Below are positions 23,131 through 30,710 of a stretch of DNA of 33,925 nt, piece by piece (positions within the stretch are counted from its first letter, which is position 1; each line of letters opens with the position of its first letter). The DNA is from Lachnospiraceae bacterium (GTDB taxonomy: Bacteria; Bacillota; Clostridia; Oscillospirales; Ruminococcaceae): contig JAMPFE010000025.1 in NCBI GenBank assembly GCA_023664705.1, forward strand, positions 1-33,925, given 5' to 3'. The translations under genes and the position numbers were made by a program. Under the pieces are notes generated by a model. That model was given only the letters and a program-made list of their open reading frames with translations, made no database searches and had not been told where the DNA came from.

Positions 23131-23640
23131 TCAGAACCCGATGTATTCCAAAAACGCGGAGAACCCTCGCTTAAAGGAGCCGAACAGCCCCTCGGTATCG
23201 TCGCCCGCGACCTCGATAAGCTCCTCGTTTACGCTGATGTACTTCTTCTGCGAAGCGGCGACCTTCGACATCCCCAGCTGCTCCGTGGCGTATTTTTCGA
23301 TATACCCTATATTCACCTTGGAATCCAGCCTGCTCTGCAGCAGATTGTTGTCGTCCCTCGCGGCGTTCAGCAGCGCCTCCTGCTCCGAGACCATTCTCGC
23401 GACGTCGTCTCTTTTGGTATTGTAGTAGTTCACGGCGAAAAGCGCGGCAAAAATCATCAGCATCGCCATTACGATCTTTATCCTCGAGCCGCTTCTTGAA
23501 ACGGAGTGCAGCGGAGCGAGCCGTATTTTTCGCGCCTCCGCGTCGGCGCGGCGCTGCTTTTCGCGGCGGTCTCTTTCGGCTGTATCGAACATCGAAAGGT
23601 CGTAAGCCAGATTAGTATTGTCGTTCACGGGATACGTCAT
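23131..23640 (-). CDS. ftsL: Cell division protein FtsL (septum-formation initiator type)
   Basis: A 169-residue bitopic protein. The basic cytoplasmic N-terminus (residues 20-55, Arg-rich) is followed by a membrane helix at about 55-72, then a coiled coil (RDDVARMVSEQEALLNAARD...NLLQSRLDS) and IGYIEKYATEQLGM, the conserved end of FtsL/DivIC proteins. FtsL forms a complex with DivIB and DivIC and activates FtsW/PBP. Start ATG (23638-23640) follows GGAGGGACGGCGC. Position between rsmH and spoVD/ftsI is the standard ftsL place. Confidence 0.9.
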   Translation of the reverse strand: MTYPVNDNTNLAYDLSMFDTAERDRREKQRRADAEARKIRLAPLHSVSRSGSRIKIVMAMLMIFAALFAVNYYNTKRDDVARMVSEQEALLNAARDDNNLLQSRLDSKVNIGYIEKYATEQLGMSKVAASQKKYISVNEELIEVAGDDTEGLFGSFKRGFSAFLEYIGF

Positions 23641-23680
23641 GCGCCGTCCCTCCTTTTCACTTCCGTTTACCGCGCGTTGT

Positions 23681-24607
23681 TCACGCTCTTATTTTCTCTA
23701 TTACCCGCAGCTTCGCGCTGCGGCTCCTCGGATTTTCGCTCAGCTCCTCATCGCTCGGCGTGACGGGCTTTTTCGTGACGAGCCGCCCCCTCGGCAGCCT
23801 CCCGCACACGCACACAGGGAACTCGGGCGGGCATATGCAGCCCGTGCAGAACTCCTTAAAGCGGTTCTTGACTATCCTGTCCTCCAGCGAGTGGAACGTG
23901 ATGACCGACATCCGTCCGCCGATCTTCAGGCGGTCAAAGCCGTCCGTCAATGCCTTATCGAGCGCGTCGAGCTCCCCGTTCACTTCGATGCGGATAGCCT
24001 GAAAGCTCTTTCGGCAGGGGTTCTTTTCGCGCCTGTAAGCCGCAGGGACGCTGTTTTTTATTATCTCGGCAAGCTCCCCCGTTCTCTCTATGGGAGCCCT
24101 CGTCCTCGCGTCCGCGATGCCCTGCGCTATTTTCGGCGCGTATTTCTCTTCGCCGTATTCATACAGTATGCGCTTCAGCTCGTCAACGCCGTAATCGTTG
24201 ACAACGTCCCGCGCGGACATGCCCTCGCCGCTCATTCTCATATCGAGCGGCGCGTCGTTATGGAACGAAAAGCCGCGCTCCGCGTCGTCAAGCTGGTGCG
24301 ATGAAACTCCCAAGTCTGCGATTATCCCGTCGAGCTCCTTTATCCCCAGCTCGTCCAGAACCGCGCTCAATTCCTTGAAATTCCTCCGCACAAACGTCAC
24401 GGGACAGCCCCCGAGCCGCTCCCCTGCGGCTTCGATAGCCTCCCCGTCACGGTCAAAGCAAATCAGCCTTCCCCCCGAAAGGCGCTTTGCAAGCTCCAGA
24501 CTGTGACCGCCGCCGCCCGTCGTCAGGTCCGCGTAAACGCCCCCCGGGTCTGTAAACGCGCCGTCCACCGTCTCTTTAAGCAGCACGGTCGTATGTTTGA
24601 ATTTCAT
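23681..24607 (-). CDS. rsmH: 16S rRNA (cytosine1402-N4)-methyltransferase RsmH (MraW)
   Basis: A 308-residue SAM-dependent enzyme methylating C1402 of 16S rRNA. Start at ATG 24605-24607 (MKFKHTTVLLKETVDG), whose A is the last base of the mraZ stop (TGATG); a longer frame upstream overlaps mraZ and is rejected. Seen: DLTTGGGGHSLEL (SAM loop), CFDRDGEAIEAA, GIIADLGVSSHQLDDAERGFSF, PLDMRMSG, KSFQAIRIEVNGELDAL, VITFHSLEDRIVKNRF, and NPRSRSAKLRV at the end, all RsmH signatures. GAGGAGCTT lies upstream. Confidence 0.96.
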   Translation of the reverse strand: MKFKHTTVLLKETVDGAFTDPGGVYADLTTGGGGHSLELAKRLSGGRLICFDRDGEAIEAAGERLGGCPVTFVRRNFKELSAVLDELGIKELDGIIADLGVSSHQLDDAERGFSFHNDAPLDMRMSGEGMSARDVVNDYGVDELKRILYEYGEEKYAPKIAQGIADARTRAPIERTGELAEIIKNSVPAAYRREKNPCRKSFQAIRIEVNGELDALDKALTDGFDRLKIGGRMSVITFHSLEDRIVKNRFKEFCTGCICPPEFPVCVCGRLPRGRLVTKKPVTPSDEELSENPRSRSAKLRVIEKIRA

Positions 24608-25026
24608 CAGATACCAAGCTCCTCGGCCATACCCGCGATGTCCTCGGGAGGCGTGCTGTTGCTGTATTCCTCCCAAGCGGCTTTATCCCAGATCTCGGCG
24701 CGGTCGACAAGCCCCACGACCACTACCTCTCCCGTGATGTTCGCGTATGCGCGCAAGGCGGGCGCGATTGCTATCCTGCCCTGCTTGTCCGGCTCGGCCT
24801 CGCAGGCGCTCCCGAACAGGAAGCGCTCAATCGGCAGCGCCACCTTCGACGGCTTTCCCTTAAGACTGGTTTTCAGTTCCTCCCAGCTCTCCGTAGTGTA
24901 CACCGTCAGGCACTTTTCCGTAAAGCTCTTGCAGATATAGAAATGCTCGCCGAACTCCTCGCGGAGCTTGGCGGGGAAATTCATGCGTCCCTTAGCGTCA
25001 ACGGTATGCTCGTATTCGCCGTACAT
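24607..25026 (-). CDS. mraZ: Transcriptional regulator MraZ
   Basis: A 139-residue protein of two SpoVT/AbrB-type half-repeats (DAKGRMNFPAKLRE and DKQGRIAIAPALRAYA). MraZ forms a ring-shaped oligomer that binds short GTGG-type direct repeats in its own promoter and represses the dcw operon. It is first gene of the cluster. Start ATG (25024-25026) follows AGGGGGGATCGAA. A leader of about 160 bases with a hairpin at 25061-25081 precedes it, and repeats matching MraZ boxes lie next to the promoter. Confidence 0.95.
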   Translation of the reverse strand: MYGEYEHTVDAKGRMNFPAKLREEFGEHFYICKSFTEKCLTVYTTESWEELKTSLKGKPSKVALPIERFLFGSACEAEPDKQGRIAIAPALRAYANITGEVVVVGLVDRAEIWDKAAWEEYSNSTPPEDIAGMAEELGI

Positions 25027-25060
25027 TTCGATCCCCCCTGCTGCGATAAAGAAAGCGCCG

Positions 25061-25081
25061 TTCCGTCCTCCTCAGACGGAA
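25061..25081 (-). promoter_or_regulatory. Leader hairpin upstream of mraZ
   Basis: Perfect 7-base arms (25061-25067 with 25075-25081) present a 7-base loop TGAGGAG in the transcript, 35 bases before the mraZ start. No U-tract follows. The loop carries a Shine-Dalgarno-like AGGAG that is not placed for mraZ. Confidence 0.45.
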
Positions 25082-25151
25082 ATTTTCGTAGATAAAAAAA
25101 TATATTTCCCTCGGGCGGAATAAGCGGTTTTTGTATTTTTAATGAATTTTT

Positions 25152-25188
25152 CACCAAAACAGTGAAATTTTACACCACTTTTCCCCAC
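25152..25188 (-). promoter_or_regulatory. Probable MraZ-binding repeats
   Basis: On the minus strand GTGGGG (25183-25188) and GTGGTG (25173-25178) are spaced exactly 10 bases apart, just downstream of the -10, with a weaker TTGGTG (25152-25157) further on. MraZ boxes are known as GTGG-type hexamers repeated every 10 bases near the mraZ promoter, so autoregulation is likely. Confidence 0.65.
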
Positions 25189-25194
25189 AATCAT

Positions 25195-25223
25195 ATTATA
25201 ACCTACTTGGAAAATTTTTTCAA
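25195..25223 (-). promoter_or_regulatory. Sigma-A promoter of the dcw operon
   Basis: On the minus strand TTGAAA (25218-25223), a 17-base spacer and a perfect TATAAT (25195-25200). It drives mraZ and the genes after it. Confidence 0.9.
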
Positions 25224-25458
25224 GAGCAAAATCGCCGCTTTTGCAAAAAAATCAAGATAAACTTTTGTTCATATTTTTGTGCACTTTTCACAAAATTTAT
25301 ACGCTTAAATATCGCCAACGGGCAAAAAAATTGTGAAAATTAACAACATATTGACAGCAATTGGCAATTCAAAACTATATCTTGGGTTCTCGGGAGGGCT
25401 CTCGGCATTTTTGTTCACAAAACCAAATGTTCACGAAACTATGCAATTTGACAAAAAG
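25224..25458. other. AT-rich intergenic stretch without recognised gene
   Basis: Between the dcw promoter and the polyamine-operon terminator I see no coding frame with a ribosome site and no RNA family. It contains short repeats of TTCAC(A/G)AAA and a 13-mer, GCTCTCGGCATTT (25398-25410), that recurs at 33743-33755 beyond the other end of the polyamine operon. A TTGACA at 25351 lacks a good -10 at the right distance. Confidence 0.5.
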
Positions 25459-25482
25459 AGGCGCCCCTTATACGGAGCGCCT
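25459..25482 (-). terminator. Intrinsic terminator of the polyamine operon
   Basis: Arms 25459-25467 and 25474-25482 pair (one G-T pair) around a 6-base loop. On the minus strand CTCTTTTTGTC follows. On the plus strand TTTTTT follows, so it could work both ways. It lies 4 bases past the last gene's stop. Confidence 0.88.
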
Positions 25483-25486
25483 TTTT

Positions 25487-26137
25487 TCAATTCGGTATCT
25501 TTTCAAATTTCTCCGAGCGCAGGAAAAAGAACCGCGCCATCTCCCCCTCGACAAACTCCGCCGCCGTGAACGTCCGCAGCTCCTCGGTGAAGCAAATCGA
25601 GTACTCCCGCCGCAAGCGCGGGTCGAATGTGATCTTCATCAGGTCGACGTTGTTTTCTTTCAGCAGCCTCACCGCAAGCCCGGGGTCGTCCGCGATGACC
25701 GCGCCGTCGCTTTTCAGCAGCACTCCGCACACCATGACCTTCAGTATCTCGGATACGGTGTCGTCGCTCGGCAGTATCTGCGTCTGCTCGGGTGACTGCC
25801 TCAGCAAGAAAATCTCGGGGTCCTCCGCGCGTTCGTCGGGTATCGCGACCTGAAACATCCCCACCCTGCCGATTATCAGCAGCGGCAGCTCGCGGTTTTC
25901 GCCGTACTGAAACACGCGGCGCGTCATTATGTTCGGGTGGAGAATGCGCACGCTGTCCGAGAGCCTGTTCACGGTCATATAACCGTACTCGGCGAGAAAC
26001 CGCTTCAGCACCCGCGGAAGGACTATGCTGCGCTCCTTTTCGTTGCGCGCGAAGTCCTCCTCGGGAAAGCCGTCGGTCTCCCCCTGATACAGTATCTTCA
26101 TCGCCGTAAACGGCTCAACATTGTATAAGACAGCCAT
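25487..26137 (-). CDS. Unknown protein at the end of the polyamine operon, weakly SUKH-like
   Basis: A 216-residue soluble protein, start ATG 26135-26137 with AAGGAG well placed. The segment IVLPRVLKRFLAEYGYMTVN (about 38-57), followed by LPLLIIGRVGMFQVAIPDERAEDPEIFLL, resembles the pattern of SMI1/KNR4 (SUKH) domains (LPxxLKxFLxxYG, then an acidic beta segment). The resemblance is weak and I would not name it from this. The C-terminal half has mixed alpha/beta character (EILKVMVCGVLLKSDGAVIADDPG, FTAAEFVEGEMARFFFLRS). No signal peptide or membrane helix. It starts 15 bases after nspC and ends just before the operon terminator, so it is the tenth and last gene of the unit. SUKH proteins are often toxin-immunity proteins, but no toxin is nearby. 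Confidence 0.65.
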   Translation of the reverse strand: MAVLYNVEPFTAMKILYQGETDGFPEEDFARNEKERSIVLPRVLKRFLAEYGYMTVNRLSDSVRILHPNIMTRRVFQYGENRELPLLIIGRVGMFQVAIPDERAEDPEIFLLRQSPEQTQILPSDDTVSEILKVMVCGVLLKSDGAVIADDPGLAVRLLKENNVDLMKITFDPRLRREYSICFTEELRTFTAAEFVEGEMARFFFLRSEKFEKIPN

Positions 26138-26152
26138 TCTTACACTCCTTGA

Positions 26153-27292
26153 TCAAGATAGTCTTTCCTTGAAATCCCCGTAGCCGAATTTTTTCAGCAG
26201 CGTCAGCTCCCCGCTCTCGCGCAGCAGGTATATCGACGGCAGTCCCACGCCGTTGAACGTGTTGTTTTTGCACATCGAATATATCGCCATATCCTCGAAA
26301 ACCAGCCGCTCCCCCTCGGAAAGCGCCCCGTCGAACGAATAGTCGCCGATGACGTCCCCCGCGAGGCAGGTGTTCCCGCCCAATCGGTATGTGAACGCTT
26401 TCTCGTTCGGCAGCCCCGCGCCCCGTACATTCGGTCGGTACGGCATTTCCAGCACGTCGGGCATATGGCATGCTGCCGAGGCGTCAATTATCGCGATGTT
26501 CATGCCGTTTTTGAACGTATCGAGCACCGTCGTCACGAGATACCCCGCGTTCAGCGCGACAGCCTCCCCCGGCTCCAGATATATCTCCAAGTTATATTTT
26601 TCCTTAAAATTACAGATCGTAGAGACCAGCAGCTCCCGATCGTAGTCCGCGCGCGTGATGTGATGCCCGCCGCCCATATTCAGCCACTTTATCTTACTAA
26701 AATACCTGCCGAACTTCTCCTCGACAGCCGCCAGAGTCTCGACGAGCGCGTCCGCGTTCTGCTCGCAGAGCGTGTGGAAATGCAGCCCCTCGATCCCCTC
26801 GGGCAGCTCGTCCAAATTGTCTATCGTCGTTCCCAGCCGCGAAAATTCGCCGCACGGGTCGTAAATACCGTGCTCCTGCGTGGAGTGCTCGGGATTTACG
26901 CGTATCCCGCAGGAAGCGCCCCGCGCCCTGTCCCCGAACCTCTCGTACTGCCGTACATTATTAAATATAATATGCCCGCAGAGCTCCGCTATCTCGTCGA
27001 ACTCCCCGTCGCGGTAGGCAGGCGAAAAGACGTGATTTTCCCCGCCGAACTCCTCATAGCCGAGCCGCGCCTCGTACAAGCCGCTCGCCGTGCAGCCGTC
27101 GAGATACTCCGCGATAAGCGGATAAGTCGCGAACGCGGAATACGCCTTCTGCGCGAGCAGTATTTTGCAGCCCGCGCGTTCTTTTACATCCCGTAATATT
27201 TCCAGATTATTTTTCAATCTGTATTCGTCTATCACGTAACAAGGCGTTTCAACTTTGTTTATCCAATCCATGTTCTCCGTCAATTTTCTCAT
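26153..27292 (-). CDS. nspC: Carboxynorspermidine/carboxyspermidine decarboxylase NspC
   Basis: A 379-residue PLP enzyme of the alanine-racemase fold (fold III), cytosolic. It decarboxylates carboxyspermidine or carboxynorspermidine to the free polyamine, the last step of the aspartate-semialdehyde route. Seen: TPCYVIDE at the N-terminus, the PLP lysine in ILLAQKAYS (about K49), GLHFHTLCEQ, NMGGGHHIT, EPGEAVALNAGYLV, ACHMPDVLEMPYRP, and GGNTCLAGDVIGDYSF with the catalytic cysteine, all characteristic of NspC. I chose the ATG at 27290-27292, with GGAAAGAG upstream; ATGs at 27313 and 27271 are possible. Length matches Vibrio NspC closely. It follows the GNAT gene by 52 bases. Confidence 0.93.
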   Translation of the reverse strand: MRKLTENMDWINKVETPCYVIDEYRLKNNLEILRDVKERAGCKILLAQKAYSAFATYPLIAEYLDGCTASGLYEARLGYEEFGGENHVFSPAYRDGEFDEIAELCGHIIFNNVRQYERFGDRARGASCGIRVNPEHSTQEHGIYDPCGEFSRLGTTIDNLDELPEGIEGLHFHTLCEQNADALVETLAAVEEKFGRYFSKIKWLNMGGGHHITRADYDRELLVSTICNFKEKYNLEIYLEPGEAVALNAGYLVTTVLDTFKNGMNIAIIDASAACHMPDVLEMPYRPNVRGAGLPNEKAFTYRLGGNTCLAGDVIGDYSFDGALSEGERLVFEDMAIYSMCKNNTFNGVGLPSIYLLRESGELTLLKKFGYGDFKERLS

Positions 27293-27344
27293 AAAACTCT
27301 TTCCGCTCGTCATTCAAACGATTTTCCCCGACGCTCCCTTTACG

Positions 27345-27812
27345 TCAAAGCTCCAACAGGTACAAATAAGAATTTCTGTCGGGAAAATCATATTCAAACG
27401 GCGGCTCGTCCACTCTGCGGAAGCCCGCCCTCTCGTAAAAGCGGTGCGACCGCTCCGCGACCGACGGCGTATCGAGCAAAATGCGCTTAAAGCCGCTCCC
27501 GCGCGCGAATTTCAAGAGCTCCCCGTACAGGGCGAGCCCGAGCCCTTTTCCGCGCATATCGCTCCGCACGAAGAACTTTTTCAGCACGCCGTTCCCGCCG
27601 CCCTTGTTCATAAGCGCGACAGTCCCGACAAGCTCCCCGCCCTCGACGGCGAGCCAAAATCTGCCGCCGTTGTCGAGATAATACCGTTTCACGTCAAGCA
27701 GGTCGGGCTGCTCCTCAAGCGGCAGCCCTATCCCCGCCTCACCGTTCTGAATATGCAGTATCATGGCAATTACCCGCTCCCGATATTCGTCCGAATAATC
27801 GATTATCTTCAC
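27345..27812 (-). CDS. GNAT-family N-acetyltransferase
   Basis: A 155-residue acetyl-CoA-dependent transferase. Seen: beta strand FWLAVEGGELVGTVALM, then FFVRSDMRGKGLGLALYGELLKFAR with the R-x-x-G-x-G acetyl-CoA loop, LLDTPSVAERSHRFYERAGFRRV, and a C-terminal YLYLLEL strand. It starts at GTG 27810-27812, directly abutting the TGA of the preceding dehydrogenase gene, with GGTGGAG inside that gene's end, so translation is coupled. The substrate cannot be read from sequence; its place between the two genes of the carboxyspermidine route makes a polyamine or a pathway intermediate a fair guess, by analogy with SpeG and PaiA. Confidence 0.88.
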   Translation of the reverse strand: MKIIDYSDEYRERVIAMILHIQNGEAGIGLPLEEQPDLLDVKRYYLDNGGRFWLAVEGGELVGTVALMNKGGGNGVLKKFFVRSDMRGKGLGLALYGELLKFARGSGFKRILLDTPSVAERSHRFYERAGFRRVDEPPFEYDFPDRNSYLYLLEL

Positions 27813-29015
27813 TCACTCCACCAACACGGGGTCTCTGTCCTCCTGCCACGGCAGCCCCCACTTGTTCAGCGCGTCCATAAACGGGTCTGGATCCATTTCC
27901 TCGACGTTGAACACGCCCGCCTTCTTCCACTTCCCCGTCAGCACCATAGCCGCGCCTATCATCGCGGGCACTCCCGTGGTGTACGAAATGGCCTGCGAGC
28001 CGACCTCTTTGTAGCACTCTTGGTGATCGCAGACGTTGAACAAATAGTAATTCTTGTCCCTGCCGTCCTTTTTCCCTTGGAATATGCAGCCTATGTTCGT
28101 CTTGCCGACCGTCCTCGGACCGAGCGTCGACGGGTCGGGCAGCACCGCTTTAAGGAACTGAAGCGGCACTATCTCCCTGCCCTCAAACATAATCGGCTTT
28201 ATCGAGGTCATTCCGACGTTTTCAAGGCATTTCAGGTGCGTAAGATAGCTCTGCCCGAACGTCATGAAAAAACGTATGCGCTTTATGCCCCTGATATTCA
28301 GCGCGAGGCTCTCCAGCTCCTCGTGGTGGAGCAGGTACATATCCTTTTCGCCCACGTCCTTGAAATTGTAGACGCGCTTTATCTCCATGGGCTCCGTCTC
28401 CACCCACTTGCCGTCCTCGATGTAGGAGCCCTTCGCCGAGACCTCGCGGATATTTATCTCGGGATTGAAGTTCGTCGCGAACGGATAGCCGTGGTCGCCG
28501 CCGTTGCAGTCGAGAATATCGATGTAGTTTATCTCGTCGAACTCGTGCTTCAGCGCGTATGCCGAGAACACCCCTGTGACCCCCGGGTCGAACCCGCAGC
28601 CCAGGATAGCGGTAATGCCCGCCTTTTCAAAGCGCTCGCGGTACGCCCACTGCCACGAATACTCGAATTTCGCGGTGTCCTCTGGCTCGTAGTTGGCAGT
28701 GTCGATATAATCAACCTTGCATTCAAGACAAGCGTCCATAATATGCAGATCCTGATACGGCAGCGCGACGTTTATGACAATATCGGGCCGATAGCTCTTG
28801 ATAAGCTCCACAAGCTCGGGAACGTTGTCCGCGTCCACCCGCGCGGTCGAAATGACCGTCTTGGTGGTCGGCTGCAGCTTCTCCTTGAACGCGTCGCACT
28901 TGGACTTCGTGCGGCTCGCTATCATAATTTCGGTAAAGACCTCGCTGTTTTGGCAGCATTTCGCGATAACGACGCTTGCCACGCCGCCCGCGCCTATTAT
29001 CAAAGCTCTGCTCAT
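27813..29015 (-). CDS. Carboxynorspermidine/carboxyspermidine dehydrogenase
   Basis: A 400-residue NAD(P)H-dependent enzyme of the saccharopine-dehydrogenase family. It reductively condenses aspartate beta-semialdehyde with a diamine (putrescine or diaminopropane), giving carboxyspermidine or carboxynorspermidine. Seen: Rossmann loop ALIIGAGGVASVV at residues 4-16, IASRTKSKCDAF, VDYIDTANYEPED, GCGFDPGVTGVFSAYA, LDCNGGDHGYPFATNFNPEINIREVS, and GVPAMIGAAMVLTGKW near the end, typical of this subfamily. Start ATG 29013-29015 follows GGAGGACAAGAA and overlaps the cupin gene stop by four bases (ATGA); a longer frame upstream overlaps the cupin gene and is rejected. Its pairing with nspC supports the assignment. 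Which diamine it uses is not visible. Confidence 0.93.
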   Translation of the reverse strand: MSRALIIGAGGVASVVIAKCCQNSEVFTEIMIASRTKSKCDAFKEKLQPTTKTVISTARVDADNVPELVELIKSYRPDIVINVALPYQDLHIMDACLECKVDYIDTANYEPEDTAKFEYSWQWAYRERFEKAGITAILGCGFDPGVTGVFSAYALKHEFDEINYIDILDCNGGDHGYPFATNFNPEINIREVSAKGSYIEDGKWVETEPMEIKRVYNFKDVGEKDMYLLHHEELESLALNIRGIKRIRFFMTFGQSYLTHLKCLENVGMTSIKPIMFEGREIVPLQFLKAVLPDPSTLGPRTVGKTNIGCIFQGKKDGRDKNYYLFNVCDHQECYKEVGSQAISYTTGVPAMIGAAMVLTGKWKKAGVFNVEEMDPDPFMDALNKWGLPWQEDRDPVLVE

Positions 29016-29380
29016 TTCTTGTCCTCCCCGTTTATCTCGTCGAAGTCCACGTCGTGCTCGGGCACGACCGCGTAGAACACCAGCTCGTCCTGTCCCGAGT
29101 TTCGCAGCGTATGCTCGCTGCCGATAGGGCAGTACGAACACAGCCCCGCGCGCAGCTCCTCTTCAACGCCGTCGCAGGTCATAACGCCGCTTCCCGTGAT
29201 AACGAAGATTATCTCGGAGCTCGTCGTGTGCTTGTGCAGACCTATCGACGCACCGGGGCGCAGAGTCGTTTTCATAATGCGGTTCACGTCGTCGGTATAC
29301 ATTGCCATACGCGTGTTTTTCTCGCCGCCGCGGAAGTTCTCGATAGTCGTGTGAACGATCTTGTCAAAATCAATAAGCAT
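29012..29380 (-). CDS. Small cupin-domain protein
   Basis: A 122-residue single-domain cupin. Motif 1 is present as GASIGLHKHTTSSEIIFVITG (H-x-H and E metal ligands) and motif 2 as GLCSYCPIGSEHTLRN with the histidine ligand, so a metal-binding barrel is expected. Start ATG 29378-29380 follows AAAGGCGGTTTATT; an ATG seven codons upstream has no ribosome site. The stop overlaps the start of the dehydrogenase gene (ATGA). Such small cupins can be isomerases, dioxygenases or ligand sensors; nothing visible fixes which. The overlap suggests expression at a fixed ratio with the dehydrogenase. Confidence 0.87.
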   Translation of the reverse strand: MLIDFDKIVHTTIENFRGGEKNTRMAMYTDDVNRIMKTTLRPGASIGLHKHTTSSEIIFVITGSGVMTCDGVEEELRAGLCSYCPIGSEHTLRNSGQDELVFYAVVPEHDVDFDEINGEDKK

Positions 29381-29407
29381 AATAAACCGCCTTTCTGTCA
29401 TTGCTAT

Positions 29408-30265
29408 TTAATCGGGTCTCGTCTCTCTCAGAACGTCGCGGACGTTCTGAGCCAGCTGAAAGCACCCGTTGTGTATAAACCTGTTGTAGTATCCCGTTTT
29501 CAGCCCCTGAGCGAGCCACCATTCGGCGTTCTGGTCGTCCACGGGGTGGAGCTTCTTGGAAGCGAACCCGAACAGCCAGTGCCCGCTCGGATAAGTCGGG
29601 ATATGCGCCTGATACACCAGCGCTATCGGGAAAAAGCTCTTTATGCGGCTGTGGGCGCGCTTCATCGCCTTCGCGTATTCGTTGTAGAAGGTGCTCTCGT
29701 GCTGATTTACGAGAATACCGCTCCCGTTCAGCGCCTTATAGCAGTTCCCGTAGAACTCCTTCGTAAACAGCCCCTCTCCCGGACCGAACGGGTCGGTGCT
29801 GTCCACGATTATCAAATCGTATTCGTTTTCCGCTCCGCGCACGAATTTCAGCCCGTCCTCGTAGTACAAATGCACCCTCGGGTCTCCGAGACTGCACGCG
29901 GTCTTGGGCAGATACTCGCGGCACACCTCCACGACGCGCCTGTCAATTTCCACCATATCGATATGCTCGACGCTCTTGAACCTGCAAAGCTCCCGCACCG
30001 CGCCGCCGTCTCCGCCGCCGATAACGAGCACCCTCTTTATCCCGGGATTGACCGACATCGGCACGTGCGTTATCATTTCATGGTAGATATACTCGTCCTT
30101 TTCGGTCAGCATCAGATAACCGTCCAGCACGAGCATCCGCCCGAACTCCTCGCTCTCGAGCACGTCTATCTTCTGGAACTCGCTCTGCTCCGAAAACAAG
30201 TGCCGCTTTATCTTTATTGAGAACCGCACGCTGTCCGTGTGGTTTTCCGTAAACCATAATTCCAC
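29408..30265 (-). CDS. speE: Spermidine synthase SpeE (aminopropyltransferase)
   Basis: A 285-residue Rossmann-fold enzyme transferring aminopropyl from decarboxylated AdoMet to putrescine. Seen: ELWFTENHTDSVRFSIKI at the N-terminus, SEFQKIDVLESEEFGRMLVLDGYLMLTEKDEYIYHEM, GGGDGG (about 83-88), VEIDRRVVEV, and DSTDPFGPGEGLFT with the catalytic aspartate. I chose GTG 30263-30265 because it gives the normal SpeE N-terminus and has GGGGTGATA just upstream. A GTG at 30287-30289 that overlaps the previous stop (GTGA) is the alternative and would add eight residues. The acceptor could be another amine such as agmatine; this cannot be read here. Confidence 0.94.
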   Translation of the reverse strand: MELWFTENHTDSVRFSIKIKRHLFSEQSEFQKIDVLESEEFGRMLVLDGYLMLTEKDEYIYHEMITHVPMSVNPGIKRVLVIGGGDGGAVRELCRFKSVEHIDMVEIDRRVVEVCREYLPKTACSLGDPRVHLYYEDGLKFVRGAENEYDLIIVDSTDPFGPGEGLFTKEFYGNCYKALNGSGILVNQHESTFYNEYAKAMKRAHSRIKSFFPIALVYQAHIPTYPSGHWLFGFASKKLHPVDDQNAEWWLAQGLKTGYYNRFIHNGCFQLAQNVRDVLRETRPD

Positions 30266-30285
30266 TCTATCACCCCGCTTATCCG

Positions 30286-30699
30286 TCACGGCATATAAGT
30301 GCCGTCGTCTCCCATAGCGTCAAAATGCCGCCTATAACGCTTCGGTATGCGGATATCCGAGAAATATCCTATATCCGAAAGCACCTCCGAGATCGCCGCA
30401 AATCCGTCGTTATAGAAGCGCATTATACGCTTCCGACTGTCCGCGATGCCCTTGTAATCGCGCGGACACACGAACGTCCATTCCGCGCTTTCATCATCGG
30501 CAGCTATCCTGAAATATTTGTCAATATCCGTCTGCCGAATATCAAATTGAGCAAGCAGAATATGATGCTCAAACGCGTCGTCGATATGCGCGATAAGAAC
30601 GGGCTTGCCGCCGTCAAACGGAACAGCGATTATAAGCGGCTCTTTGCGCTTTATATGCTCGTTCACGGTTTCCTCATCGGGATATTTCCCGTATATCAT
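30286..30699 (-). CDS. Unknown 137-aa soluble protein in the polyamine operon
   Basis: Start ATG 30697-30699 (MIYGKYPDEE) follows GAGGTGG; an upstream in-frame extension has no ribosome site. The protein has no signal peptide, membrane helix or cysteine pair. It has an alternating beta pattern (PLIIAVPFDGGKPVLIAHIDDAFEHHILL), an acidic centre (IAADDESAEWTFVC) and a helical, basic end (YKGIADSRKRIMRFYNDGFAAISEVL, RIPKRYRRHF). I do not recognise the family. It lies 11 bases after the membrane-protein gene, and its stop lies just before speE, so it is certainly in the operon. A role tied to spermidine synthesis is inferred from position only. Confidence 0.75.
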   Translation of the reverse strand: MIYGKYPDEETVNEHIKRKEPLIIAVPFDGGKPVLIAHIDDAFEHHILLAQFDIRQTDIDKYFRIAADDESAEWTFVCPRDYKGIADSRKRIMRFYNDGFAAISEVLSDIGYFSDIRIPKRYRRHFDAMGDDGTYMP

Positions 30700-30710
30700 C
30701 GAACGCCACC

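Noticed and set aside
25351..25380. TTGACA on the plus strand as a promoter
   Set aside because: The nearest -10-like sequence is at a 19-base spacing and poor, and no gene follows on that strand before a terminator.
29016..29141. Longer N-terminus of the carboxynorspermidine dehydrogenase
   Set aside because: The extra residues are Arg-rich, overlap the cupin gene out of frame, and precede the true Rossmann start that has its own GGAGGACAAGAA.
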